Counted from the stretch's first letter, positions 35,561-46,530 are shown. The stretch: DNA of 64,000 nt from Nephrocerus scutellatus (GCA_947095585.1 OX352761.1:131346277-131410276); one strand, 5' to 3'. Numbers and translations: made by a program. Notes: a model not told the origin generated them from the sequence alone.

Positions 35561-36385
35561 TAGGTATATGAAATTTTTTATGTACTCCTATGTTTATGTT
35601 GTTAAGCCTTGGCAAAACACTAATGAGCACTTTTACACTTTTGCAAAAAAAAAACTTATTTTTAAGTGCAAAATGTAAAAAACGATCGATAGTAAGACTC
35701 AAAGAGTAGCCTAAATTTGATGGTTATTTCACCTGTGAAGCGAATAAGTACAACAGTCGCACCTGCATTTGGATCTATGTTTGTCTGTATGAAGTATCTA
35801 ACTCATCTATTTTAGGAAATGATCAAAGCAACAAAATTTAATAATTATGTACCCCACAAAAAAAGTTGGTCAGCACAATGCAGGGGAATAGCGGTAACCC
35901 ACTGACGGAAGCTTGTCAAATACTCGTACACATTCGCATAGCTCTGCGTCGTCTCCCCATAAGGAAAGCAGCAGCAACTTAAAAGTGAAGCAAGCAGCAT
36001 TGCCAGTTAGCAAAAAAAAAAACCGAACACTCTCGCTCCAAAGTTGGTTTATTGACGCGGCTGCGTTTCGTTTTATGTTGGAAGTCGGTTACTCAAAATT
36101 ATTGTCATCAAAGTGCAAAACCCGGTAAGCATGAGAACGTGAACTTTTGTGTTTTCCGCGCTAAATATGGTCGAGCACTCATAGATGTTAGAATTCGAGT
36201 ATGCAGAATAATTATCAGTTATCAGACTTGACCCGCCGCCGGAGAATACCTTTTTAGATGACCTGCTTTCTCAAACCGCTTGAAATACTCTTATGCATAA
36301 GTATTTAAGAGTTCCACACACAACATTGCAATTTATCATCACATATCTACAACCGATCCTGACGCGCAACATTATGATTAACATA
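35561..36385. other. no recognisable feature
   Basis: Unique sequence between the mariner relic and the next transposon. No motif recognised. Confidence 0.4.
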
Positions 36386-36388
36386 ATA

Positions 36389-37314
36389 AAGGGTTTTTCA
36401 ATAGGGACACGACTATTTTGTATTTTAATACAAAAACAACCTTTAATTTTTTTTATGATCTGTCAATGGCAAAACGGCTGTCAAGGTTTACATTGCGAAG
36501 TCACGAACGACCAACGTTTGGGAATTATTCGAAATTCTGAATCGGGTCGTAATAATCGTTCCAACAGACAGGCTGTGCGTGCTATAGTGGATAAATTCGA
36601 CTCAACATATTCACTATTGAATGTTCCTGTATTCGTGAGACAACTCATCGGTCAAAGTACCGGAAATATCGTAGCCCTAAGTGCTTCAGTTCAAAATGAG
36701 CCAAATCAGTCGATTCTACGCCGGTCACAGGAATTCGGAATCCCTCAGTCCGCCTTGTGGCGAATTTTGCATAAAGAATTTGGCTTATTCCCTTACAAGA
36801 TCAAATTAACTCAAGAACTGAAGCATCTTGATAATTTTAAGCTCCGAAACTTTTCCGATTGGGCTCTGTAAGTAAGTAAGTAAGTTCCTTTTTGGCTTAA
36901 TGACTTTGTCAATAAGCAAAATATGCGTTATTGGACAGCAGAAATCTCACATGTGCTTCAAGAAACCATTCCATTGCATCCACAAAAAGTGACATGGTGA
37001 TGGTGGAGGTGTGATTGTACCTAATTTTTTCGTCGATGAAAATAATTGCTATGTCAATGGAGTTCGCTATCGTTCCATGTTGGAAGACTATTTTTGACCA
37101 GAATTGGATGGACTTGACAGCAGTGATATGTGGTTCCAACAAGATGGTGCCACATGTCACACAGCTGAAAACGAGCTCGCGGTGGTGATATGAACGAATT
37201 CCATACTTAAATTTAACAGGTTTACTAAACCTGGAATAAATTTCAGACCGATATCTCCCTTATTATGTGTTTTATTTGACTACAAAATTGTTATGTCCTT
37301 ATTGAAAAACCCTT
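36389..37314 (+). mobile_element. Tc1/mariner-superfamily transposon, both ends present, internally deleted
   Basis: A non-autonomous element of about 926 bp with 20-bp terminal inverted repeats, AAGGGTTTTTCAATAGGGAC on the left and its inverse with one mismatch on the right (37,295-37,314), flanked by TA on both sides (36,387-36,388; 37,315-37,316). Inside, the plus strand encodes a degenerate transposase. The N-terminal DNA-binding part includes NNRSNRQAVRAIVDKFDSTY, NVPVFVRQL and SASVQNEPNQSILRRSQEFG, followed by LWRILHKEFGLFPYKIKLTQ. It continues to FVNKQNMRYWTAE, PLHPQKVTW and a QQDGATCHTA block in other frames, then jumps to the C-terminal EFHT and stop. The first catalytic aspartate block (FSDEAHF) and the third are deleted. 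The left part of the open frame (192 codons) starts inside the terminal region and is not a true start. Confidence 0.85.
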
Positions 37315-37326
37315 TACTTATGCGAA

Positions 37327-37569
37327 GTGGGCGCCGTGGCTCAGTGGTAGTGCACATGGCTGCAACAAAACAACATTTTTCACGGTGTCCCACCTCTCGC
37401 GAATGGGTGACAAACGTTCCGAGAGTAATTAATACCTTGTCACGGAAAGCTTCTCAATTCGCCGTTCGGATCCGGCCTTAAATTGTAGGTCCCTTCCATT
37501 TGTGTCCAAAATGGTCGCGAGAAGTTAGGCCTTGGACCGCAATGGTGTGTCGCGCCAAATATTATTATT
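37327..37569 (+). mobile_element. tRNA-derived SINE (copy 1) with 11-bp target duplication
   Basis: A 243-bp SINE bounded by the direct repeat ACTTATGCGAA (37,316-37,326 and 37,570-37,580). Its head GGGCGCCGTGGCTCAGTGGT carries a box A-like polymerase III promoter. The body has CACCTCTCGCGAATG, CGAGAGTAATTAATACC, GTCACGGAAAGCTTCTC, AAATTGTAGGTCCC and AGGCCTTGGACCGCAATGG, and the tail is ATTATTATT. Compared with the full copy at 49,236-49,524, this copy lacks the box B region (GGTTCGAATCCC). The left target repeat overlaps the terminal TA of the transposon at 36,389-37,314, so it inserted next to that element. No protein is encoded. Confidence 0.85.
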
Positions 37570-37580
37570 ACTTATGCGAA

Positions 37581-39654
37581 AAAGTAAAATAAACTATCTT
37601 CAAGTTAAATAAAGGCTACTTCCTTGCGTTATTAATTCGAGTTTTCACTTTATTGCATTTTCTCTTCAATAAAAGTTCGCTAGCAACTCCCACAAGTAAT
37701 TCTATTTTACTGCTGAAAATTACATAAACTATTTATGTATCTACAAGTATATGTATGTTCGCCCGAAATTATGACTATCTACTTCCATTGCAGCGAATTT
37801 ATCTGGACACGCAATCAACTGCATGCAATTCTATTGGACACTTCCCTTGATTTGCGCCATCTGGTCGGTCGCTGTAATTTCTTCTTCTTTTTAAAAGACG
37901 ACTGTATTCAGTCGCTCCAAATGTATCGTAGATTGTGTATTCAATTGCTAATAATATTCATTGCGTAAATTGACGATGGTCCTCTCCTTTGGTACTAGGT
38001 TGCTGCTGGAGTCGATCAAGCGACACTATGCCAAGAGTGTTATCACGTCGTTTTGCATACCGTCCATTGTAAAATAAGTGGATCACTTTCCGTAAGTAGC
38101 AGCTGGATTAATAAATTGGTACCTCCAACAAACGGCGTATTGAGCCTGACGCAAACTCAAGCGACTCTCAAGACACAATCAAAAGTTCAATATGCCATTT
38201 AAGAAAGTTCAGTAGTTGCCATTAGACCGCTATCAAAATCGCAAAAGCCATACTGTCTCATCAACATCATCCCATCATCATCCGCCTCTGATACTAGTGT
38301 ATAGAAACTGAGAGTGGTGAGTATGTGAGGGTCGAGACTCGAGAGTAACAACTGAAGACTATTATCATTCTATTACGAGATTTTGATTTCAAAATTACAA
38401 CCACCGCTTAGATTGAGCGGTGCACGTCTTTAACGATATTATTATGATTTATTGATGATCACGATGATTATGATTGTAGCTGCCGCTGGTGCTGCCGTTG
38501 CCGTTGGACAGAAGTGATCTTTTCATTGCTGGCTGGTAAGTCGTGGGATTCTTGCAAAAGGACGTTGTCGTCGTGCAAACGATTCGCAAGCTGAGATTAT
38601 AATAATATCTTCTTTTTTTTTTGGTTTGCAACTTCTGGGAGCGCACATAAAACACATGTCAACGGCGGCAAGTAGACTGCAAGGTATAGGCGGACATCAT
38701 ACTACCGTCCAAGTCTATGGTCCAAGTGAGTGCTGCAATTTTCAATGATTACATAGATACAATACAGTAAAAGACCGCTTCGAGCATGCGAATGAGCACG
38801 ACCGACTTTGTGAGGCACGCATTTGCGCAATAGCTCTCAATTAAGGAGAATTATTATTACCACACACACAAAACAAAAGGCGGACCGGCGAATAAATAAA
38901 GTTTAGCAGTAAACAAAGTTAAATAAATAAATTGTTTTGTGCAGACGACACAAAGGATGAGGTTTGCGCATGCGCAATGTTTAAAATGTGTCCATTGAAT
39001 AGCAGACGACAGCTCGAGTTTTTAGACCAAAAAAAAAGAAGATTATTTTGTCAAATTAACCAGAACCACCAGTCGTCACTTCATGAGTTGCACACACGTC
39101 ATACCGGCACACATCAATATTTTACAACAATGTGTGAATGGCCGCGTCGAAGGCTGATGTTTTTTCTTTTTCAACAAACGAACGGCTTTTGAAATCTCAA
39201 ACATCAAACAAAAGAACGATAAAGAACAAACGCCAAACCACAAAACCATAACAAAGTTGGTCATGGACATTAAGAATTGTATTCTCTTCTGCCAAGGAAA
39301 AATATTATTAATTTGGAAGTGTACATATTACCGATTCTTCTTTATGTTTTTGCGTAAAGTTGCGGGATGCATTTCTTACCTGAAATTAAAAAAAAACGGC
39401 TTAATATTTAAAAAAATATAAACGTAAATTATAGTACATAAATAAATTACATATATAAATTTAATTTAATTAAAATAAATCATAGTAAATTAAAGTATGT
39501 AATATGTAATTAAGTGCAGTCAGCATAAAGTTGTTTTTTTTATGTATTATTATTAAGGACAAAAAAGTAACAAAGAAGCATTTAACCGGTACACATGGAT
39601 ATTGTCCTTTACCAAGCGAGTTAAAAAACGTTGTATACGATTAAAAATAACAAC
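37581..39654. other. unique sequence, no supported feature
   Basis: No mobile element recognised. The minus strand at 38,520-38,449 has a short coding-looking stretch with balanced codons (a 25-codon end of frame rich in Ser, Asn, Gly and His), but no splice sites or homology are evident. The part 39,380-39,530 is extremely AT-rich. Confidence 0.35.
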
Positions 39655-39877
39655 TCATACAAATTTTTCGTGTAAATTCTCTAACAGGAGATACATATGT
39701 GTGCAAAGTTTCAACCGGGTTAATTTGGAAAACATTAATATTAGAGCCCCTTCACTTCCAAATGTTTACAAAAGCTGTTTTCACCGGAGATACACATGTG
39801 TAAAAAGTTTGTATGGGAGCCCCCGTCCTTGGGGCCCGATCACTTCCAACTTTTAATAAGTTGAAGAAAATCGGGTT
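39655..39877 (-). mobile_element. Helentron-like repeat, 3' part (copy 4, split by LINE)
   Basis: In minus orientation this is the 3' half of the repeat: a CCCGATTTTCTTCAACTTAT box at the LINE junction, a GGGGCTCCCATAC block, the palindrome ACACATGTGTA near 39,791, then AACCCGGTTGAAACTTTGCA with ACACATATGTATCTCC at ~39,690. The tail TTAGAGAATTTACACGAAAA is at 39,666-39,685. Its 5' part continues at 41,105-41,427, on the other side of a CR1-like LINE. Confidence 0.7.
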
Positions 39878-39879
39878 TT

Positions 39880-41105
39880 TTTTTATAATTTGCGCACGCG
39901 AAAAGGGGTTCGCACCATTATTATGTTCGGCTATATGCTTGTTAAGGAAAAGGAGGAGAAGAGAGGAGATGTATATGTGCTTGTGTCTTGAATGCCCGTG
40001 GATCATAGTGATGTGGAAAGACAGAGCTTGGCAGAGCATTCCACATACGTGTTGTACGGCAGAAGAACGAATCCCTGAACTTAACTGTACGTACGAAGAT
40101 GGGCTTAAGGGTAAACTGATGTGCATTTAGAGAGCGCCACGAGTATTTCGGTTGAATTCAAAGAGAGGTGGAATTTGGGATTCGCTTAGACGACAGGGGA
40201 CAGCATTGGGTTTTGGAAGCGTTAATTTCTACTCGATTGTTTTCTCCCCATTTAATTATGCTGTCTAGGTCAGAATTAAACGTGCTTAACATACAAAGTT
40301 GTTTGAGTACCACATAAGAGGTGGAGGGACGTTCCTCAAACTTATATGAGAAGCTGAGAGTGCTGTCGTCAGCGAAAGAGTGAATTGGATTAGAAGTCCC
40401 AGATAAGAGATCATTAATAAAAATGAAAAAAAGTGTCGGGGACAGAACAGAGCCCTGGGGAACGCCAGCATTTATGTTGTGTATTTCAGACTTGAAACCG
40501 TCCAAAACAACTTGAATTGAGCGGTCCAAAAGATAGCTTCTAATCCAATGAAGCAGTTTATCATCGACACTAAAGGCACGCATTTTCGACAAAAGAGCGT
40601 GATGCCAAACTCTGTCAAATACCTTAGAACTATCGAGTGCAACAGCTTTGTTTTCACCAAATTGATGCAAAGACCGATTCCACTGTTCGGTGAGATATAC
40701 CATCAACTCACCAGTGGAACGTTGCCCACGAAATCCGTACTGCCGGTCACTAAGGATTTCACCTTTTTTGGGTATGGGCTGGACAAAGGCTGTTTTCCAA
40801 CTTCTCGGGAAGAGTCCAGAAGAATAGGATAGATGGAAAAGCTTACGCAATGGTAATGCCAGCTTGGAAGAACACCTGTTCAGAACTAATGGGGAAATAC
40901 CATCTGGCTCAGCGGATTTGTGAATGTTGAGATCGTTTAAAACTCTAGCAACTGCACGAGTACGAATGAAGATCTGTCCCATAGAGTGTTCAATACTCGG
41001 GGGTGCAGGCGGCATCAATGCACAATCTGGAAGCGTGGAGCTAGCTGCAAAATGTGCAGCAAACAGATTGGCTTTGTCTTTAGAGTTGACAATTGGAGTG
41101 TTTTC
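39880..41105 (-). pseudogene. CR1-like LINE with 323-codon RT frame
   Basis: This is the best preserved LINE in the window. The minus-strand frame 41,129-40,158 encodes NLFAAHFAASSTLPDC, RAVARVLNDLNIHKS, SGLFPRSWKTAFVQPIPKKG, then ILSDRQYGFRGQRSTGEL and AVALDSSKVFDRVWHHALL (motif A with its aspartate), then INAGVPQGSVLSPTLFFIFI and SFADDSTLSFSYKF (motif C, FADD), and WGENNRVEINASKTQ. A block of about 40 residues expected between PIPKKG and ILSDRQYG is missing, deleted in frame. The C-terminal tail follows out of frame at 40,130-39,905 and the 3' terminus CGCGTGCGCAAATTAT plus an A run ends at ~39,880. The endonuclease and 5' region are absent. It is inserted in a Helentron-like repeat. Confidence 0.9.
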
Positions 41106-41427
41106 ATAAAAATGTGTATGGTGCCACACGGTCCGGGGTCTTCAAATTTTTTACAAAAAGTGTTGTCCATCTGAGATACACACGTATATTAAATTTAAGG
41201 AAAATCGGGTTAATTTTTAAAAAATATATATGGACACCCCCCAACCCTGAGGACCGAGGGGCCCAAAATTTTAATAGAAAGATTTGTCATCGGAAATACA
41301 CATGTGTGCAAAGTTTAAATAAAATCGGGCTTTGGGAAGTGGTTTTAAGATTGATCGCAAGAATCCACGACAAACAAAAAAAGAAAAAAACAAACACACG
41401 GGCAGGCGAAGTTAATAAAGATAATTT
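41105..41427 (-). mobile_element. Helentron-like repeat, 5' part (copy 4, split by LINE)
   Basis: Read on the minus strand from 41,427: a head with AAATTATCTTTATTAAC, a CGCCTGCCCG stretch, CCCAAAGCCCGATTTTATTT, ACACATGTGTATTTCC near 41,300, a GGGGCCC block and a CCCGATTTTCCTTAAATTTA box. The next unit has a degenerate palindrome (ACACACGTATA at ~41,180), the GATGGACAACACTTTTTGTA box and a GTGGCACCATACACATTTTT block, where the LINE begins. The sequence resumes on the far side of the LINE at 39,877. Confidence 0.7.
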
Positions 41428-41534
41428 AAAAATAATAATAATAACAAAATGAGAAAGTCACAGCGTTATTTGCAACGCGCTAACAAGTCTTCGTCAACAA
41501 GTGTTTAAGGCGGATACTGAGAATAAGATGGCTT

Positions 41535-41815
41535 TACACTACCATCAGTCAAGATTTTTGGAGAGTTACGCAGCAGGAAGCAATCGCAGTCACCATCAGA
41601 CGACGGAAATGGACCTGGATTGGACACATTTTGAGAAAACCAGGAGACGATATTACGAAACAAGCGCTAGACTGGTCGTCCTAGTAGGACATGCAAAAGG
41701 ACAATAGAAGAGGAAGCATGATCTCAGGGGACAAAGGGGCGTCTCTTGAAACCTAAGGCGGTAAATCGAGTTAGTTGGCAGGCATTTTTAGAAGCGGAGT
41801 AAAGGAAGGAAGAGA
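41535..41815 (+). pseudogene. non-LTR retrotransposon C-terminal relic
   Basis: The plus strand encodes, in broken frames, a tail with EITTEIQRRKWTWIGH-type sequence (RRKWTWIGH is clear at ~41,610-41,635), then LRKPGDDITKQALDWSS, a short basic stretch and VSWQAFLEAE near 41,800. The order R-x-K-W-x-W-I-G-H, L-R-K, I-x-x-Q-A-L-x-W, and finally W-x-x-L is a known post-RT tail of one group of non-LTR elements. The RT domain is absent. The exact family is not assigned. Confidence 0.65.
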
Positions 41816-44592
41816 ATAGAGAAACCGAATTCAATGTAAAAATCAGAATTTTTCAAATTTTTATCAAATCTCGGCATTATTGTCCTAAAATGGAGTTTTT
41901 GCACAAAAAGGGTTAGTTTAGCCAAATAGTAGATTCATTCTCAAATAACTTTCCTAAGTGATGATCCTTCAAGTACTCATAAAAATGTATATTAATTTTT
42001 ATTTTTATTTTTTTTTTCTATCAGGCTTACTCCTCTCCAACACGTACTCTTTCTCTTCCACAATGGTTTCTAATTTATATTGTCAGTCAGACTTTTACTT
42101 TGAAAGGTGGTCAACATTTAAGGTCTACCAGCAGTAATGTAAGACATATTATTTGTTAAAAAGGATAGTATTTCACACGCATTACATACCCAGAACTTGA
42201 TATGCCTTACATGAAGTCAAGTGTGATGGCACAAAATCCTTTTTATTTTATTTATTAAAACTACTCAGCAAAAAATCAAGGTACCCCACGCGTAGCGAAA
42301 AGTTTGGAACCTAAACGATAATGTCCGCTTTCTTTTCTTTTGATATTAAACGGAGATTTGGAATTTTTAAATTCCCACAACTTTTTTAGTGTTTTCCAGT
42401 TCGGTGTAAAAAGTATGTCGAAATTCAACTCCACAACAACAAATCTTTGTTCTAGTTTGTCAATTGATCTGGTTATGACAATATACTTATAAGTGTATTA
42501 TCAAGCAACGTTTTCGTGGCAAAAAATTAACCTTGTATTATATAATGATCGTCTAACAAAAGCAGTCAAAATTAACTCTTTATTGTTGCTGTTGTTCTCA
42601 GTTTTTTTAACACCACCGGCGGGAAGTGCTTTCGCTCCCATCACACCTGATACCAAGTAGGTAGTTACCAAAGGATACGACGCAACATTAACAGAAAGGT
42701 TAACCGAATAACAGACGTGGGAAAAGGTTTAACATTTCACGGTCATCGCCACCGACAGTTCATTTATCACCGCTACGTGTCGTCGGACGCACAGCTCTAC
42801 TTTGGCTGTCGGGCTGTCGCATGTCTGAAGGTAATTAATTATCCTGTATGACATTTTAACGCTCACACCACACGACTAAGCATATTATCTAATCCCCGAG
42901 CAAGCTACAGAGTTGTCATTCAGTTTAATGGGTGGTCAGAGTCCTCAATTGTTATAAACTCATTCGCCCAAAAATTAAGCAATGGAATTCCTGAGATTAC
43001 AGTTCCACATCGCATGTACGAATTTTTCCTTCTCCGCACCTCAAAAAGCCATCGGTACCAATCCTTACAGACAAAGTACATTCATTACATATATATTTTA
43101 TATTTTATCTTTTTCGCGGTAATAAAATGTATGACCTTGCGGCCGTCGGTGACATCAATTCAATAAAGGAATATCTCAGTAGTATAATAGTACGGGTGCT
43201 TATAATTCGTAATATAGAAAACCAAAAAAAATCTTGCCACACCATAATGTTATTTAAGAAAAGAAGAAATAATACGTGCACCCCAAGAAACGCGGAGCGG
43301 TTGCTTCATTACCCCAAATTAATTCAAGCTATGCTGTAGGTTAATGTATGGCCGGATTTTTAATTAATTATATCAACAAAAATATCGCAACTACTCGTAT
43401 ATTCTTACCATCGTCACATTTGCCATTAAAAGTTATTTACACTTTTTAATTTGTTTATGCAGCTTCTTGTAGGGCGACGGTAAGCGAGCACACTTTCGTT
43501 TCACTTCAGGTTGAAACTGGACTTTCTACTTGCCAGAAACACATGCTTGCTGGGGAGCTGCTGCTGGAGAAATCCTCTGTACCGACCTCGTATACAAAAC
43601 CAACAAATTATGAGGAAAACAGCGTAGGTACCACAACCATAATTCCATAATTTTTGTGTTTTTTTTTTGTTTCTCTGAAATGTAAACACGCGCAATCGCC
43701 GTACATTTCTTTGCTGAGTGCATAAAAATGTTTATTTCGCCTTACCCCCTCTGACAACCAACCCATAGACGCCGGAAAGATAAACACAACGCAAAACACA
43801 GTTCTTGGTAATTTGCAGGAAGGTGCATTCAACAGACGGACGCATCAATCGTGAAATTTACTTGCGTTAAAAGCTTGCAGTCGACGAATACACCCAATCC
43901 GTGCCTACCAAACCATAAAGATGCGCACATAGAACAACTAAATGTAATGCCTTACCCAGAAGATAAACAGATTTAGAGTGCTGCAAACACAAACACAGCA
44001 ACTCGGAAATGTACGCACGGTCCAATCGATTTACTAGTGATCTGGAAATTCTCCAGAACTGTTTTCAGGAATGTGCGGTTTTTGGCATTAATTCTCACAA
44101 TTCCTATTTTTGTATTCTGGAACCCGGGGGCTGTTCGTTCCGCTTAAGTTTTACGTTCTCCGATATAAGGAATACATTTTTTTTGATTTATTAAGATTTT
44201 TTGTTGTAATTATTCAATTCGAACAATTAGTTAAGTACTAGAAGTGGACGTGAAAAGAAAAACAGTGGGTAATTTAGAAGAAGGTGTGGTCACTCATTAA
44301 ATGAGCTAACTGATACGATTCGCACCAAAAATAAAACGCACCCAGATAAAAAGAAATCTGTCAATGTCTACTTGAGCGAACTAACAACTGGCATAGAAAG
44401 ACGACAAATACTATCATTTGGAAAAATAAAACAAACTTAAGCGTCCCACACCAACAACTAAATTAAACAGTTAATGGCTAAAACTAATTCTGAGAATGCA
44501 GACAATTACACAGAAAAGTATTGCAATCCAATAAAAAGGACAAAATGACTGAAATTCTTCCAACAACACAAATGAAGGTAAAAAATGTTGTT
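41816..44592. other. no recognisable feature
   Basis: About 2.8 kb of unique sequence. Frames such as 43,127-43,339 and 43,608-43,832 show no motif or repeat similarity. Confidence 0.4.
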
Positions 44593-44746
44593 AAAGGTTT
44601 TTCAATTGGGACGCCCCACTTTTCCAATAGGGTTTCTGTGCATAAAGTTAGTTGCATTTTAATATTTTTTAAGATAGTAAAGCAAGCTTCTCAACTCGCC
44701 AAATGGATAGTTGTAATACAGACTGAATTAGAAAATTTTTAGTTTT
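44593..44746 (+). repeat. transposon terminal-repeat relic and shared repeat
   Basis: At 44,593 the text TTAAAGGTTTTTCAATTGGGAC closely matches the left terminal repeat of the transposon at 36,389, but no transposase follows. From 44,667, AGATAGTAAAGCAAGCTTCT and CCAAATGGATAGTTGTAAT recur at 57,698-57,745. The stretch appears to be a transposon scrap next to a second repeat that is interrupted by the LINE at 44,750. Confidence 0.5.
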
Positions 44747-44749
44747 TTG

Positions 44750-45385
44750 AAGGGTAGTGTAGTTCCTTGCTTGGCGAGTTCGTCAGCCATACAGTTTCCC
44801 GGAATGTCTCTGTGCCCCGGCACTCAACACAGGTGGATATTGAACTGCTCCGCCATCTCCAGGAGAGATGATCGGCAGTAAAGGGCTAAAATTGAATTTG
44901 TGGAGGCTGATTTCAGGGATTTTAGAGCAGCTTGCCTATCCGAGAATATAAGGATATCCTTAGCGGATATGACGTTTCTCTTCAGCCAAGAAAAGGCTTC
45001 GCTGATCGCCATAATTTCAGCCTGGAAAACACAACAGTGATTTGGAAGACGGAAAGAGGGGCTAAGATTTAGCTTTGTTGAGAAAACACCTCCGCCAACT
45101 CCGTCATCAGTTTTTGAACCGTCTGTGTAAAAATGAATTTGTTCATCTTCCTGGTAAGCGTCCAAAACAGAATGTCCAATACGGCGGAGGGGGTTTACGA
45201 AGTGCTCTGCTCATACATAGACTAGCTAGTTAGCTTGTTGAGAGAATTTTGCAGGAGTTCCTTTGAGGTATTCGTGTATTTCCTGAGACGGCAATAGCAA
45301 CGTCATCCACATAAGCGATTACTCTGCAGCCCTCACCTCTAAGGCATAAGGCGCTAACCAATTGTTTTAAAACAAGTCCCATCAA
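44750..45385 (-). pseudogene. I-type LINE: RT catalytic scrap and RNase H
   Basis: The minus strand from 45,375 encodes an RT palm segment (LKQLVSALCLRGEGCRVIAY followed by VDDVAIAV), with the catalytic YVDD box at about 45,320. After a gap it encodes an RNase H domain: HFYTDGSKTDDGVGGGVF (45,135-45,080), VFQAEIMAISEAFSWLKR, DILIFSDRQAALKSLKS and, across a stop, WVPGHRDIPGNCMADELAK to ~44,765. The RNase H residues (TDGS, E, SD, H, D) are all present, but RT is reduced to a fragment and a stop (CAA-type change at WVPGH) breaks the frame. The same family occurs at 51,780-52,540. Confidence 0.85.
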
Positions 45386-45439
45386 ATTCTAACTGGTATA
45401 AGCTGAGATATACGAGTGGACAAACTGACACACGCATGG

Positions 45440-45500
45440 TGAAAAAAGTTTCCTGTCTCTGATGATTAGCTCCGCCCTTCGGGCTCGCAATCAAAGTTGG
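45440..45500 (+). repeat. short repeat shared with 57,845-57,875
   Basis: GATTAGCTCCGCCCTTCGGG followed by CTCGCAAT resembles TTTAGCTACTGCCTTCGGGCTCGCAAT at 57,846. With the 44,667 block, both halves of the 57.7-57.9 kb repeat are found on either side of the LINE at 44,750-45,385. Confidence 0.45.
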
Positions 45501-45560
45501 CGTTTGGTTGAGCTAACTCCGTAATTTTCGGTCATCGTACTAGTTCAGATAAACTAATAA

Positions 45561-45724
45561 GAGTAATAACTGTCACGGAAAGCTTCTCAACTCGCCTTTC
45601 GGATATGACTTTAAATTGTAGGTCCCCGCCATTTGCGTGTAAAAATATAACACGCACAAAATGAATGTTCTCGAGAAGCTAGGCCTTGGACCACAACGGT
45701 CTGTAGCGCCAATTATTATTTTAT
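45561..45724 (+). mobile_element. tRNA-derived SINE (copy 2), head-truncated
   Basis: The copy starts within the body (GAGTAATAACTGTCACGGAA) and includes GCTTCTCAACTCGCC, AAATTGTAGGTCCC, CATTTGCGTGTAAAAATAT, GAGAAGCTAGGCCTTGGACC and a GTCTGTAGCGCCAATTATT end. The polymerase III head is absent, consistent with 5' truncation. Confidence 0.8.
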
Positions 45725-46530
45725 TGCAAAAAGGTAATCCGCAAATGATCGGCTTCTATAGACACTTCGCCACTGGTGTATGGCTTGTTAATGCAGTTGA
45801 ATTTCGTTCCCCCTCTGAAGGTAAAGTTCACTTTTCGCAACAATCTCAACTCTGACGAAAACCATAAGTTAATTTTAAAGCGGTTCTCATTCTCTTGCTC
45901 TGTCATGACACGTTCAAAATATTACCTACTAAACCAGCATTTTTTTACCCTTCTTCAATTAAGAAGCAAAACAATATACCCTATTGCTACCGCCAGAAAT
46001 TTTCAACACTACAACAAAGTCATCCGTCAAGCGATGGACATGATTTCCGATGTTAAATTGAAGATTATCGCCGTAATGCCGTGGTGTGATGGTATTGGTG
46101 TTATATTGATAGCATATAGTCAGATTACAATATGTATGCCTACATCTAAATGTAGGATAAGGACGATCGTGATTCGTGACTTTTTGATGTCATGCCAGTC
46201 AGTCAATGGCTTCATTCAACTGTAGGAGTTATTTTTAATGAATACCACAGGGTCGAAAAGGAAATTCAGAGGCAAACTCAATTCTACCTCCTGGTATATG
46301 CTTAATTTACAACCTGCTCGGTTGTACATACTTGTTTTGCTGTTTTACAACGTTAGTGGTGCGTCCTTCCTTTTATCATACACTCTTCCTGCTACGCACA
46401 TCATAAAAAGTGTACGAGTATGTATTATAAGAGTTCTCGAAACTACAGTTAACATCACACTTGACTGCACATTGTGCAAACACGTGACAAAACAGAACAG
46501 AAATCTATGTCACTATGGGGTTAAAAATAT
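45725..46530. other. no recognisable feature
   Basis: Unique sequence. A 149-codon plus frame (45,776-46,225) overlaps the SINE tail by position and shows no domain, so it is not called. Confidence 0.4.

Noticed and set aside
45776..46225. 149-codon plus-strand frame
   Set aside because: No domain, AT-rich codon use, and no splice or start context.
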